64,000 bases of DNA from Mucilaginibacter terrenus (lineage in GTDB: Bacteria > Bacteroidota > Bacteroidia > Sphingobacteriales > Sphingobacteriaceae): assembly GCF_003432065.1 (NCBI RefSeq), contig NZ_QWDE01000005.1:1-64000 (forward strand), in the 5' to 3' direction. Position numbers and translations under genes: made by a program. The notes under the pieces were generated by a model. That model was not told the origin of the DNA and ran no database searches. It saw only the letters and a program-made list of their open reading frames with translations. Position 1 is the stretch's first letter, and each line of letters begins with the position of its first letter. Shown here one piece after another: positions 1 to 10,100 of the stretch.

Positions 1-439
1 TTATTTTTTAATTTTTTTGCTCTTTTCTGTTCCCCTATTTCAATTAACTACCGCAATTTCGTTGCCTCATTTGCGGAGTGCAAAGGTGCAAATATTTTTA
101 ACTCCTGTCAAGTGTTATTTTCACTTTTTTTGAAACTAATTTTTATTTGCTAAACCTTCAAAAAACGACGCCCTTTCTATTTGAGCGGATACAAATGTAA
201 GCAGAAACACCCTCCCGGCACAAAAGAATTTTAAAATAATTAAAACAAAACATAACTCGTTGTAAACTAATATTAAACAACCCCAATTACTGTGGTAATA
301 AGGCCTACATGAGTTGCAAACTGGATTCTCCATCTAGAAAAAACGGCCTAAAAACGCGTAAAAAGCCGCATTTCGCTCTTAGCGGCTTCTGAAAACGCCG
401 GAAAAAGGCGCTGCTTTTTTGTGTAAGTTTGATGTTGAT
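1..439. other. AT-rich intergenic region at left edge
   Basis: No convincing gene is visible here. The only reading frame of note (minus strand, about 136-333) has no recognisable motif and a composition like non-coding DNA. The region holds an outward minus-strand promoter at 81-111 and an inverted repeat AAGCCGC/GCGGCTT at 363-369 and 382-388, about 50 bases before the methyltransferase start. Read on the minus strand that repeat is followed by a short T run, so it could be a weak terminator. Confidence 0.6.
81..111 (-). promoter_or_regulatory. Bacteroidota-type promoter reading out of the left edge
   Basis: On the minus strand a TTG (109-111) is followed after exactly 20 bases by CACCTTTG (81-88), one mismatch from the Bacteroidota -7 consensus TAnnTTTG. 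The sequence after the box is TTTGCACTCC-like, a form I know from strongly transcribed genes of this phylum. The gene it would drive lies left of the window. This is a sequence match only. Confidence 0.45.
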
Positions 440-1831
440 ATGGAAAAAAACATCTTTCCTCCGCATTTTTTAGATTCGTTAGCCAGCGAGCAGGGCTTCG
501 AAATACAGACTTTTGTTGACGCACATGCTAATGAATCATCTTTAACCTCCATCAGGCTTAATCCATTTAAACCATCTGAAACAAAAACAGGGCAACAGGT
601 GCCTTGGTGTACAGATGGTTTTTACCTGGATAGCCGCCCATCTTTTACATACGACCCCCTGTTTCACGCCGGATGTTATTATGTACAGGAGGCGTCATCA
701 ATGTTCATCGACCATATATTAAATACTATAAGACCAAACAAGGACGAACCCATAAAGGTGCTTGACCTTTGCGCAGCGCCAGGTGGAAAAAGCACGTTGC
801 TTAATTCGGCATTGCAAAACAGTGATCTGCTGGTGGCAAACGAGATTATAAAAACACGTGTACCTATATTAACTGACAACCTAAGCCGGTGGGGAACGAG
901 CAACGTAATAGTAACCAGTAACGATCCACGGGATTACTCCTCATTAAAAAACTTTTTTGACGTAGTATTGGTTGATGCACCCTGCTCGGGATCAGGAATG
1001 TTCAGGAAAGACCCCGATGCTATGAGCGAGTGGAGCGAAGCAAATGTAAACCTTTGCCATCAACGGCAGGAACGTATACTGGCAGACATCTATCCGGCCC
1101 TTACGGAAGATGGTTACCTTATATATAGCACCTGCTCTTACTCGCACCAGGAGAATGAGGATATTTTAGACTGGCTATGCACAACGTTTAAATTGGAGAC
1201 CGTACGTATACCTATATATAAGGAGTGGGGTATTGTAGAAACGCAATCGCCAAACCAAAAAGCATGGGGATACCGGTTTTACCCGGGCAAGGTTCAGGGC
1301 GAGGGTCTGTTTGCAGCCTGCCTGCGTAAGCGCGAAAGCAGCACCGGGCAAAGCAACTACAAAAACAACGCCCAGCAAAAGTTACCTGCCAAAGAAATGG
1401 ACCAGGTCAATAGTTACCTTGAGAATCCGGATAGTTTTTACCTGTTTAAGGTAGCTGAGGACTGGTTGGCCATAAACCGCGAGCATAAAGAAAGCCTGAA
1501 CTTGCTGCACCGGCATCTATATATAAAGAAGTCTGGCGTGCGTATTGGTAAGCTTGCCGGTAAAGACCTAGTCCCCGATCACGAGCTGGCACTAAGTTTA
1601 CTTATTAATAAGGCTACTGTATTATCTACCCCATTAAACAAGGAGCAGGTGATACAATACCTCCGCAGAGACAATATTGATATAGCTGTTAATGATAAAG
1701 GATGGAGTTTGATGACTTACGAAGGGCATGCGCTGGGTTGGGCCAAGCTGTTGCCGAACAGGATAAATAATTATTATCCGAAGGAAATAAGAATAATGAG
1801 CACCCTAACCTCTTACCCCCCAACCCCCTAA
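440..1831 (+). CDS. rRNA cytosine-C5 methyltransferase, RsmF/NOL1-NOP2-Sun family
   Basis: This enzyme should transfer a methyl group from S-adenosylmethionine to a cytosine in ribosomal RNA. About 463 residues fit the RsmF group, which has a C-terminal RNA-binding extension after the methyltransferase core. Visible motifs are CAAPGGKS (residues 111-118, SAM loop), DAPCSGSGM (from 179, motif IV cysteine) and STCSYS (from about 230, catalytic cysteine). I chose ATG 440, giving MEKNIFPPHF; an in-frame TTG at 419 would add seven residues with no family match. The last residues, SYPPTP, are encoded by a C-rich palindrome containing the stop codon, so the natural C-terminus seems to have been replaced by an intergenic repeat. 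The exact target base cannot be told from sequence. Confidence 0.9.
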   Translation: MEKNIFPPHFLDSLASEQGFEIQTFVDAHANESSLTSIRLNPFKPSETKTGQQVPWCTDGFYLDSRPSFTYDPLFHAGCYYVQEASSMFIDHILNTIRPNKDEPIKVLDLCAAPGGKSTLLNSALQNSDLLVANEIIKTRVPILTDNLSRWGTSNVIVTSNDPRDYSSLKNFFDVVLVDAPCSGSGMFRKDPDAMSEWSEANVNLCHQRQERILADIYPALTEDGYLIYSTCSYSHQENEDILDWLCTTFKLETVRIPIYKEWGIVETQSPNQKAWGYRFYPGKVQGEGLFAACLRKRESSTGQSNYKNNAQQKLPAKEMDQVNSYLENPDSFYLFKVAEDWLAINREHKESLNLLHRHLYIKKSGVRIGKLAGKDLVPDHELALSLLINKATVLSTPLNKEQVIQYLRRDNIDIAVNDKGWSLMTYEGHALGWAKLLPNRINNYYPKEIRIMSTLTSYPPTP

Positions 1832-1837
1832 AGGGGG
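1824..1837. repeat. C/G-rich palindrome over the methyltransferase stop codon
   Basis: CCCCCT-AA-AGGGGG is a perfect 6-bp-arm palindrome with a two-base centre. The TAA stop of the methyltransferase lies inside it. A second C run at 1814-1820 precedes it. I know such CCCCTAAAGGGG elements as common intergenic repeats in Bacteroidota. Here it sits between two convergent genes and may also act as a terminator stem, although no clear T run follows. Confidence 0.55.
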
Positions 1838-1853
1838 AGCAGCATCAATTACG

Positions 1854-2582
1854 CTAGATATTCTTCCCGTCAATTATTCTAAAGAACTCGTCGCGGTAGG
1901 TGTCGCCTACCGGGATGATCTTGTCGCCGATGAAAATGCGGGAGCGCTCTATACTATCTATTTTATTGATGGCAACAATATAGGACTTATGTACACGCAT
2001 AAAATGCCTATCAGGCAATGCATCTTCCATCTTTTTCATACCCTGGAGTGTGATAATGCGCTCGCCGGGCGTGAAAATAGAAACGTAATCTTTTAAGCCT
2101 TCTATAAACAGGATATCGTGCAGGTAAACCTTTTGGATTTTATGCTCTGTTTTCACGAATGTAAAGTCCGTCATGAAATCGTCCTGCTGCACGGGCTCTG
2201 CTGCAACTGGCACTGGTTTGGTGACCGGGCAAATAATAGACTGCGCCTTTTGCGCCGCTTTGTAAAACCGGTCAAAAGCAATAGGCTTCAACAGGTAGTC
2301 GATCACATCAAGCTCGTACCCTTCCAGCGCGTACTGCGGATATGCTGTAGTTAATATAACTTTTGTTTTGCCATTGGCAATCCTAAGAAACTGTATGCCA
2401 GTGAGCTCGGGCATTTGTACATCAAGGAAAACCAGATCAATACTACCATCCTGCACCATGGTAAGTGCTTCAATTGGGTTAGTGGTAGCTTTTACCAATT
2501 GTAGGAAAGGCACTTTGGAGATATAGTCTTCCAGTATGTGGAGGGCCAGCGGCTCGTCGTCAACTACAAGGCATTTAATCAT
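1854..2582 (-). CDS. LytTR-family response regulator
   Basis: This is a two-component response regulator of about 242 residues with a receiver domain (1-115) and a C-terminal LytTR DNA-binding domain (about 135-240). The acidic pocket is at VVDDEP (6-11) and the phospho-acceptor is Asp54 in FLDVQMPE. I placed the start at ATG 2582, giving MIKCLVVDDEP, which sits two bases after the upstream kinase stop; a longer frame to 2609 would run into the kinase gene. It is translated right behind its partner kinase and very likely acts with it. The divergent ABC-2 exporter operon at 3828-5736 is a plausible target, but that is inference. Confidence 0.93.
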   Translation of the reverse strand: MIKCLVVDDEPLALHILEDYISKVPFLQLVKATTNPIEALTMVQDGSIDLVFLDVQMPELTGIQFLRIANGKTKVILTTAYPQYALEGYELDVIDYLLKPIAFDRFYKAAQKAQSIICPVTKPVPVAAEPVQQDDFMTDFTFVKTEHKIQKVYLHDILFIEGLKDYVSIFTPGERIITLQGMKKMEDALPDRHFMRVHKSYIVAINKIDSIERSRIFIGDKIIPVGDTYRDEFFRIIDGKNI

Positions 2583-2584
2583 GG

Positions 2585-3601
2585 CTATAAAACTAATGAT
2601 AATTGACAAGTGTAAGTGTCGTCCTCATCCCTAATTTCTAAATTATATTTAGATGGATACAGGAGATCTAACCGGCGTCGAACGTTTATAAGCCCTATAC
2701 CACCGGATGCATCACGATTATGGCTGTGTTTTTTGTTCTGCACAAAAAAGTACAAGTGACCATCGGTAAGATTTATCCGAAGAGTAATGGGTGAGGCTGG
2801 ATCATTAGCCACGCCATGTTTAAAAGCATTCTCTATAAAAGATATAAGCAGCAGCGGCACTATCTGCTGATTGGTAACTTCGCCGTTAACCTCGTAATTG
2901 ATAAATGCCTTGTTACCAAAACGAATTTTTTGCAGGTCGATGTAGTTTTGCAGGTACTGCAGTTCTTTTGCTAAGTCAACCTTGTTATCATTACACTCGT
3001 AAAGCATATACCGCATTATTTCTGACAGCTTTAGAATAGCTTCCGGCGTGGTGTCGCTTTTTTGATACGCTAGCGAGTAAATACTATTAAGCGAGTTAAA
3101 TAAAAAATGCGGATTGATCTGCGATTTAAGAAAGGATAGTTCAGCACTCAGGCGCTGGTTTTCTAAGTCGCGCTGTACGCGTTCGTTCAGGAACCAATCT
3201 ATAGTGAACTTAAGAACGGTACTTAAAAAAATAAAGATAAGGGTAGTAAATATAGTACTGGTAAAATACGACCAAAAGCCGATCACCACTTTATCCTTCA
3301 TGCGCATAAGCACGTCGTGCTTAAATGCAAATGCCACCCCGTACTTGGCTAAACCAAACACGACAACTGTAATTACCAGAGCAAGGGTGTAAGTCTTGTA
3401 CTTTTTATTATCAAGAAATCGAGGCATCAGTACCAGGTAGTTAATATAGAATATCCCGATATTAATTAACCCGAACACAGCAAAGAGGACCACAATGGTT
3501 TGCATAGACATGCGCGCATTGTTATGGGCAATAAACATGAAAAAGGAGATCATGGCCACCCAAAAAAGTACATGCCAGAAAATTTGCCAGCTTTTTTTCA
3601 T
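2585..3601 (-). CDS. LytS/YehU-type sensor histidine kinase
   Basis: This 338-residue membrane kinase has four predicted transmembrane helices in the first 135 residues, then a His_kinase domain. The phospho-acceptor is His165 in SQINPHFLFNSLNS, and an ATPase region follows with FIENAFKHG (N box) and GGIGLINVRRRL (G box). There is no separate extracellular sensor domain, so sensing is probably through the membrane. I chose ATG 3601 (MKKSWQIFWH); the frame upstream encodes no family-like sequence. It pairs with the LytTR regulator beginning at 2582. Members of this family commonly control neighbouring export genes. Confidence 0.92.
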   Translation of the reverse strand: MKKSWQIFWHVLFWVAMISFFMFIAHNNARMSMQTIVVLFAVFGLINIGIFYINYLVLMPRFLDNKKYKTYTLALVITVVVFGLAKYGVAFAFKHDVLMRMKDKVVIGFWSYFTSTIFTTLIFIFLSTVLKFTIDWFLNERVQRDLENQRLSAELSFLKSQINPHFLFNSLNSIYSLAYQKSDTTPEAILKLSEIMRYMLYECNDNKVDLAKELQYLQNYIDLQKIRFGNKAFINYEVNGEVTNQQIVPLLLISFIENAFKHGVANDPASPITLRINLTDGHLYFFVQNKKHSHNRDASGGIGLINVRRRLDLLYPSKYNLEIRDEDDTYTCQLSLVL

Positions 3602-3827
3602 CAAATATATATACGTACTAACCGCAACTAAAGTAATATTTAGCTTCGAATTGCTGCTGATATTATGCTGGTAACAACTCATTAATCGACCAACTGGCTT
3701 TTAAAATCGATGAACAGGGTTTAATCACCAAAACTGGCGTTCATCTACAATTAGTGGCTGTTGGTCTAATTGATTTTACCACCCGGTGCATTTAGTATTC
3801 CTTTGTAGTATCAAAATCAATCACACA

Positions 3828-4040
3828 ATGAAAAAGTTAGTTTCCAACTCAAACCCATTTATCTTACTGCTGGCACCTGTATTATTTGCCATTGTAATGG
3901 GGGTAAGCTACCAGTTCGAACAAAAAACAGAAAAATTTACTGCTGCACATACGTCTGCTGCTCAGGCTAAATCGCTTTTCTTTAAAGGCGTTGCATTAGT
4001 AAAAACGGTTGCATCAATATCTAAAGAAAACGTATGGTAA
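3828..4040 (+). CDS. Small single-pass membrane protein upstream of ABC-2 exporter
   Basis: This 70-residue protein starts MKKLVSNSNPF and has one hydrophobic segment (about 10-28) followed by a charged then alanine-rich tail. I do not recognise a family. Its stop overlaps the start of the ABC ATPase gene by seven bases (ATGGTAA), so the two are translationally coupled and it is probably a true gene of the exporter operon. It could be a small subunit or an immunity-like partner, but nothing in the sequence proves this. Confidence 0.65.
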   Translation: MKKLVSNSNPFILLLAPVLFAIVMGVSYQFEQKTEKFTAAHTSAAQAKSLFFKGVALVKTVASISKENVW

Positions 4041-4933
4041 TCCGCACCGAAGGATTATCGTTCAGCTTTGGTAGCCAGCAGGTTGTTAAAGCACTATCAT
4101 TACAAGTACCGGAAGGAAGTATCTATGGCTTCCTAGGGCCAAATGGCGCCGGCAAGACCACTACTATTAAAATGCTGCTCAATCTGCTTAAAACAGATGA
4201 AGGCAGCATTTTTGTTTTTGAGCAGGAACTGCAAACCAACCGGATAGATATACTTTCTAAAATAGGCTCGCTTATAGAGCAGCCCGCTATTTACGGGCAC
4301 CTTACAGGACGCGAGAATCTTATTAACCGGGCCATGCTCCTTGGGGTTAAAGAGGCACGTGTTGATGAAATGCTGGCGCTGGTAAAACTCACCAATGCGG
4401 CCAGCAAAAAAGCCAGGCAGTATTCGTTGGGGATGAAACAGCGCTTAGGCATTGCACTTGCACTATTAAGCGACCCTAAGCTGTTGATCCTTGATGAGCC
4501 TACCAACGGTCTGGACCCAAACGGAATTATAGAGATACGCGAATTGCTTATCCGCCTTACCCGAGAGCACGGCAAAACTGTCTTCATCAGCAGCCACTTG
4601 CTTGGCGAGATAGAACGTATGGCTACACACGTAGGTATTATTAATAACGGTGAGATGCTTTTTCAGGGTAGCATAACCGATCTTGAAGAGATCAGCCAGC
4701 CGCAGGTATTCATCGAAACAGAAAACACCGCGGATGCCGGCAACCTGCTCACCAAAAATGGCTATACTGTTTCCGCCATTAACACCGAAAGCCTTACGGT
4801 TCCATTTATATCTAAGAAGCAAATGGGAGATATAAATGCGCTACTTAATCGCGAGGGCATTACGGTGTACAGCATTAATAAACAACATAAAGACCTGGAA
4901 AACCTATTCCTGTCCATAACTCAAAAAGCCTGA
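4034..4933 (+). CDS. ABC-2 type transporter ATP-binding protein (BcrA/NatA-like)
   Basis: This is the 299-residue ATPase of a two-gene exporter. Walker A is GPNGAGKTT (35-43), the signature is YSLGMKQRLGI (about 136-146), Walker B is LLILDEPTNGLD (about 156-167), and the switch histidine is in ISSHLLGE. The C-terminal 80 residues match the extension usual in BcrA-type ATPases. It overlaps the small membrane protein upstream by ATGGTAA and is followed after five bases by the permease. Exporters of this kind often handle peptides or antibiotics, or remodel the envelope; the substrate is unknown. Confidence 0.93.
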   Translation: MVIRTEGLSFSFGSQQVVKALSLQVPEGSIYGFLGPNGAGKTTTIKMLLNLLKTDEGSIFVFEQELQTNRIDILSKIGSLIEQPAIYGHLTGRENLINRAMLLGVKEARVDEMLALVKLTNAASKKARQYSLGMKQRLGIALALLSDPKLLILDEPTNGLDPNGIIEIRELLIRLTREHGKTVFISSHLLGEIERMATHVGIINNGEMLFQGSITDLEEISQPQVFIETENTADAGNLLTKNGYTVSAINTESLTVPFISKKQMGDINALLNREGITVYSINKQHKDLENLFLSITQKA

Positions 4934-4938
4934 TCACG

Positions 4939-5736
4939 ATGAAAGGATTTTTATTATCATTCCGGTCTGAATTCTACAAGAGCCGCAAAACAGCTGGCTT
5001 TTGGGGTGCTGTAATATTGCCGCTTGTTATTAGCATTCTTGCTTTTCTGGCATTTTTTACCAAGAGCGAGAAATTTGCTATGGCCCCTGCAATGACACTG
5101 TGGGTTCAGTTTTCTGCAGTTAGCCTCAGCAGCATGGGCTCATTGCTTTTGCCTATGTTCACCATATTTATTGCTTATTCAGTAAACAACGTGGAGCACA
5201 AAGCCGATACCTGGAAGACCATTTTTAGCCTGCCTATTTCGCGATGGGCAGTATACAGCGCCAAGTATTTCTATGCTCTGTTTTTGATTTTTTTGTGCCT
5301 CACGCTATTTGTTGTATTTACTATAGCCTTTGGTAACTTTTTAAGTGTTTTAAAGCCAGAGTTGAAGTTTAACGAATATCACATGGAAGCAGAAATAGCA
5401 CAGGTGTACTTTAAACTGTTCCTTTCTGCACTTGGCATATTATCTATACAGTTTTTGCTTAGCTTGCTTTGGAGCGACTTCTTAAAACCAATGGGACTAG
5501 GGTTTGTCGCAACTATAACAGGAGTTATATTGGCATCCAACAACTGGCAATATGCCTACCTTTTCCCTTATTCGCACCCGATTGGTGCTCTTAAAACAAT
5601 GATAAAGACCAATAAAGGCAAAGCTAACGACCTGGTTATAGATGTTTTTACTCAGGATGTTTACGTGAGTGTCGTTATATCAGTAGTGGTATTTGTACTT
5701 GGATACTATATTGTACAACGCCGGAGTGTAAAGTAA
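4939..5736 (+). CDS. ABC-2 type transporter permease
   Basis: This 265-residue membrane protein has about six hydrophobic segments (near residues 20-38, 58-83, 105-135, 160-185, 190-205 and 240-258), as expected for an ABC-2 permease. It opens MKGFLLSFRSEFYKSRKT, the usual cytoplasmic start of the family. It lies five bases after its ATPase and ends the operon before a strong bidirectional terminator. The partner ATPase and the LytTR pair across the divergent promoter region suggest a regulated export system. Confidence 0.9.
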   Translation: MKGFLLSFRSEFYKSRKTAGFWGAVILPLVISILAFLAFFTKSEKFAMAPAMTLWVQFSAVSLSSMGSLLLPMFTIFIAYSVNNVEHKADTWKTIFSLPISRWAVYSAKYFYALFLIFLCLTLFVVFTIAFGNFLSVLKPELKFNEYHMEAEIAQVYFKLFLSALGILSIQFLLSLLWSDFLKPMGLGFVATITGVILASNNWQYAYLFPYSHPIGALKTMIKTNKGKANDLVIDVFTQDVYVSVVISVVVFVLGYYIVQRRSVK

Positions 5737-5777
5737 TATCAAGGGTATTTATTTAAAAGTAATTGAAGTAAATAAAC

Positions 5778-5808
5778 AAGACGAGCGGATCATTAGTCCG
5801 CTCGTCTT
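5778..5808. terminator. Bidirectional intrinsic terminator
   Basis: A perfect 12-bp stem, AAGACGAGCGGA (5778-5789) and TCCGCTCGTCTT (5797-5808) with a 7-base loop, is flanked by A/T-rich sequence on both sides. It lies between the convergent permease and M28 peptidase genes and can serve both. Confidence 0.9.
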
Positions 5809-5824
5809 ATTTATCGGTTGACTA

Positions 5825-7168
5825 TTAGCTCACTGGTTTTGGAACCACGGGCAAGCTCTCGTGACCTGCTGCATCCACCGCTTGTACGGCAAACAGGTAA
5901 TTATCTTTTGAGTAACCAAGCTTTGCTTTGGTATCTGTTACAAAAAACTTCTTTTCCCAATACGGACTGATCGTTTCTCTCATCAGCACATAGTAACCTG
6001 CGGGAGCTTTCCCTTTTGGCGCATCCCACTTTAGCTTTGTTTTGTTCGTAAGGTCGCTGGTGATGATACCTACATTGCGCGGTTGTGCGGTAGCCAAGGC
6101 CAAGTTAGCCAACACCGAAAGGTTCATTCGGGCTACCTTTTGTATGTAGTCGTAATCTGCAAAATCGGGCAGATCGCCGTACTCGATACCGTTCTCTTTT
6201 CGTACGTCCTTATGCTGGCGATTAAAGTCTTCGTTCATCTCCGTAACACGTACGGCTGCAAAGCCTTGTTCAAGGAATGGCAGATGGTCGCCACCACGCA
6301 GGTAACGGTCTGTCCGGTAAATGAGCTTTACATCCAGCTGATCTACATAGCGCTCGCCTGTTTCTTTCACATAGCGGGCTAACTGGCGGGACGTTCCGTC
6401 ATTCTCTCCACCTAGCGATTTTAGTGCGGCAATCTCCTTTTCGGTAGCGGCAGTCGGCACACCGTCGCTGAAAACACGTACACTGCGGTTATCTTTTAGC
6501 CCTGTTTCCATGCCGTAAGTATTTCCCACTATATCATTGTTCAGCACGGCATCTACCTGCCAGCCCTCTGCTTTGGCACGTTTAGCTACATTGGCAGACC
6601 CATAAAGCCCTTGTTCTTCACCAACAACTGCCATGAAGATTATTGTCGCCGGGAAAGAACGCTTCGACATCACGCGAGCAAGCTCCATGGAAACAGCTGT
6701 TCCCGAAGCATCGTCAACGGCGCCGGGAGCAAAGGAAGCAGAATCCATTGCCTTTGTTGCCCGTGAATCATAGTGGCCGGAAATAATATAGATCCGGTGA
6801 TCGGCAGTATCGGTACCTTTAAGTATTGCCAGTACATTCTTCATCGGAGTGGCTTTAGTAAGCCTACGGCCTTGCGGCTGTACAAAAGCGTCAAACTCTA
6901 CCTTCATTCTGCCATTTGATGCTGCCGCGTACCGCTCGTACTCTGCTTTTACCCAGTTGCGTGCGGCACCTATGCCCGTAGTTTTGCTGGTGGTGTCGCT
7001 TAGCGTATGCCGGGTTTTAAAGCTTACCAGCTTACGTACTATAGCTTCAATGTTTTTTGACGATACCTCATCTACCATTTGCTTAATACCTGCATCCTGT
7101 TTAACAACGGTTTGTGCCGAAGCAGAGAAAACAATAAACATTAACAGCAGAGTGGCAATCTTTTTCAT
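5825..7168 (-). CDS. Secreted M28-family zinc metallopeptidase
   Basis: This 447-residue protein has a Sec signal peptide (MKKIATLLLMFIVFSASAQ) and a Zn-dependent aminopeptidase core. Visible ligands and catalytic residues are His132 in SGHYDSRA, Asp152/153 in AVDDASGT, the Glu pair 184/185 in VGEEQGLYGS, an Asp in NNDIVG (near 211) and the His in GGDHLPF (near 297). The last 85 residues read like a small beta-sandwich (fibronectin-like), a common tail in Bacteroidota M28 enzymes. It would cleave peptides in the periplasm or outside the cell. It stands 12 bases downstream of the helicase gene and may be co-transcribed with it. Confidence 0.92.
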   Translation of the reverse strand: MKKIATLLLMFIVFSASAQTVVKQDAGIKQMVDEVSSKNIEAIVRKLVSFKTRHTLSDTTSKTTGIGAARNWVKAEYERYAAASNGRMKVEFDAFVQPQGRRLTKATPMKNVLAILKGTDTADHRIYIISGHYDSRATKAMDSASFAPGAVDDASGTAVSMELARVMSKRSFPATIIFMAVVGEEQGLYGSANVAKRAKAEGWQVDAVLNNDIVGNTYGMETGLKDNRSVRVFSDGVPTAATEKEIAALKSLGGENDGTSRQLARYVKETGERYVDQLDVKLIYRTDRYLRGGDHLPFLEQGFAAVRVTEMNEDFNRQHKDVRKENGIEYGDLPDFADYDYIQKVARMNLSVLANLALATAQPRNVGIITSDLTNKTKLKWDAPKGKAPAGYYVLMRETISPYWEKKFFVTDTKAKLGYSKDNYLFAVQAVDAAGHESLPVVPKPVS

Positions 7169-7180
7169 ATGGCAATTTAA

Positions 7181-10100
7181 TTATTCGGCGTCCTCGCCTT
7201 CTACTGTCTCTAAAATGTTACCCGGCTGTTTAAAATTGCTCTTTACAAAGTGGCACCAGTCACACTCTTTTTTGCCGCAGCCTTTATCAAACTCATGATT
7301 CATTATTTTTTGATAAACAGAGGTGATCTGGCCTGTTACTTCTTCTATGTCCTGCGGAGAGATGACAATCTTTTCTTTAAAGTACTCATCGTTCACCGGC
7401 TCAACAAAATCGAACACGGTATTCACTACCTGCCATTCGTTTGTGCGGTCGTTATCAACCAAAATTTTATAGAATACAGCCTGCCGCCAATAATCGCCGC
7501 CGTAAGGGTTGTCGTTTGTTGGTCGCAGCAGTTTATCTTTGGCGTTGCGCACCCGGCCGGTCTTATAATCTACCACGGTTACATCTTTCCCGTCAAACTC
7601 CATCTTATCCAGGTTGCCCTTTATCGGCACACCTTCCACCTCAATATTCTTTATACTGCGTTCTGTAACTGCAACCTTGTTCCAGTTAGGTGCATTCAAT
7701 TCGTAATATGCTGGCAATATCTTGTCCCCGTAATCCACACGCAACTTGAAATCTGCTTTTGTGAAAGAGTCGCGGTTGCGGTACATGTACCAGTGAAACT
7801 CTTTTAAAAACTCCTCTGTCGGCATAAACTCGTTACCAAATTCAGGCAACCTGCGATAAGCCTTGTTCAAGGCCCAGTGCACGGCTTGCCCAAAAGTGGC
7901 CGACGGACTTTTTCCTGACGGTACTCTTATTAAACACTGGAAGTAAAATCTCAACGGGCAATCCAGGTAATTACTCAGGTGAGTAACTGATAAAGTATAG
8001 TTTTGCAGCAGTTGATTAATATAGTTTCTATCCAGCAATTCAACCACCGGTTTGTCTTCAAGGTTAAACTGTGTAGCTATAAACCCTATCATGTCGTCTT
8101 CTGCGACCTTTGGGTACATAGGTTGTAAGTGCGACTCGGCCAGTATCTCTCCTATAAATTGCGACGCTTCCTGATCTTTACCTTTGGCGTCCTTTGCCGC
8201 ATAGGATATGTTCAGGCATTGTTTAGCCCGGGTAACGGCTACATAAAACAAACGGCGTGCTTCTTCCTTCAGTGCTTCTTCGTCAGATTTGGCGCTGGTT
8301 AATGTATCAGGATAGCTGAAGCCGCTGTTGCGCCCTTTACTGTCCCAGGTCTTTTTATCGCAGCCAATAAAGAATACGTGCTCAAATTCCAATCCTTTTG
8401 AACCGTGTGCGGTAAGGAAGTTAATGCCATTATCACTGAAAATAGTTTTATTTAGCTCCATTCTGATGTTGTTCTTCTTCATCAGTTCTATGGTAGCAAT
8501 TAAATCAGCAAGTTTAATCTCCGGGTTCTTTCGGCTTTCATCTTTTAAAAAATCAAAAAAGCTGGTAAGCATTTGCATGTGCGTGCCTTTATCCTGCTGC
8601 TGCATAATGTACTTCAAAATGCCCATCTTGGAGATCACCTCCTGGAAAAGTTGCTGCAGCGTGATACTAACGGCCGAGCTAAGCAACTCATCAATGTTAT
8701 TGATAAGGTACTTCATAGGCAAGTTTGGCTGTGTACCAAACAGATCGGTCTGCGGATTCACCCGCAACTCGTGTATGTAGCGGCGCAAACTGGTAACGGG
8801 CTCATCCTTCCGTACCGTTGCAAAGTTTGCTTTTGAAACTGCTACACTAGCTTTTGCGATCTCAATAGGCGGAATGTTAAAGAAGTCGTAATGCAGGATT
8901 TCAAAAAGCAGCTCGTCTCCACTGTAAGGCGAATCAAGTTCCATGGCCAGGTACCGCAGGATGTTGGTTATCTTCTCGCCAAAGGGAATGCTGAGCACAT
9001 CAATCTTGCGCTTGGTATTTACTGCAATCTTTTCAGATTCCAAAAAGGTCAGCAGATCTTCTACCTGACTATGGTTACGGTATATTACGGCAATCTCACC
9101 CGGAGGAATACCTTTCGCCACCAGCCGCTTTATCTGCATGGCTACGTCAACCAGCTCTTGCGCGGGGTTCTCATATTCCTTAATCATTGGCTCTACAACC
9201 AGCTCTTCAAAGCGGGGATGTGACGACCGAAGGTTCTTATCAAGCCTCAACTGAGTGGTAAGGCGCTCGCGGTTGTTGTTGATCAGCGCTCTAGAAATAT
9301 CGAGGATGTGCTGATTTGAGCGATAGTTATGCTTAAGTACTACAGTATAAAGCGTATCTACATAGTCACCTGCAAAATCAAGGATGTTTTTCATATTAGC
9401 ACCCTGAAATTTGAAGATAGACTGGTCGTCATCACCTACCACAAAAACGTTGGGCGTATCCCAATAATTCAGCAGGAACCTTAACAAATCATTTTGCGAT
9501 CCGCTGGTATCCTGGAACTCATCTACCAAAATGTACTGATACCGTTCCTGGTACTTGCGTAGCATTTCATCATTCTCGCGGAACGCTTTCAACACCCACA
9601 TGATCATGTCGTCATAATCATACCTGCCACGGTGCTTCATTTTAGCGATATAATTATCGTACTCGCTTACCGCAGCAAGCAACTTGCTCATGGTTTCGTT
9701 AGCCTTATCTATCTCCTTTTGCTTAGGATCGCCTATTTTTATCCCTGCTTTTGCATTAGCTCGTTTGTATATAAACTCTTCGCGGTTTGGCAGATCTTCC
9801 AGGTATTCTTTTACGGCTTTCTCTATTACGTCGCGGCTCCAGTTCTCGCGCTTCATGGTGGAGAAAAGGCTTTTTAACCGGGGAGCATCATAGTAGATAT
9901 CACCTGTAAAACGCTTAAGCAGGTGATCATTGGAAAACTCATCCACCAGTTCACGAAACAACATAGCAGATTCTAGATCGGATAATGCTTCTAAGTTTAG
10001 CTTGCCAAAATACTCCAGGTTCTCCTGTATAATGTCATTACAAAAAGCGTGAAAAGTGTAGATGTTAATACGATACGCATCCGGACCAATAAACTGGAAC

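Noticed and set aside
136..333. Small minus-strand protein of 65 residues
   Set aside because: No motif, AT-rich, no ribosome-binding site and no conserved neighbour; it looks like a chance frame.
3602..3609. TATATTTG promoter box for the LytS-type kinase
   Set aside because: It abuts the ATG, so transcription would start inside the coding sequence.
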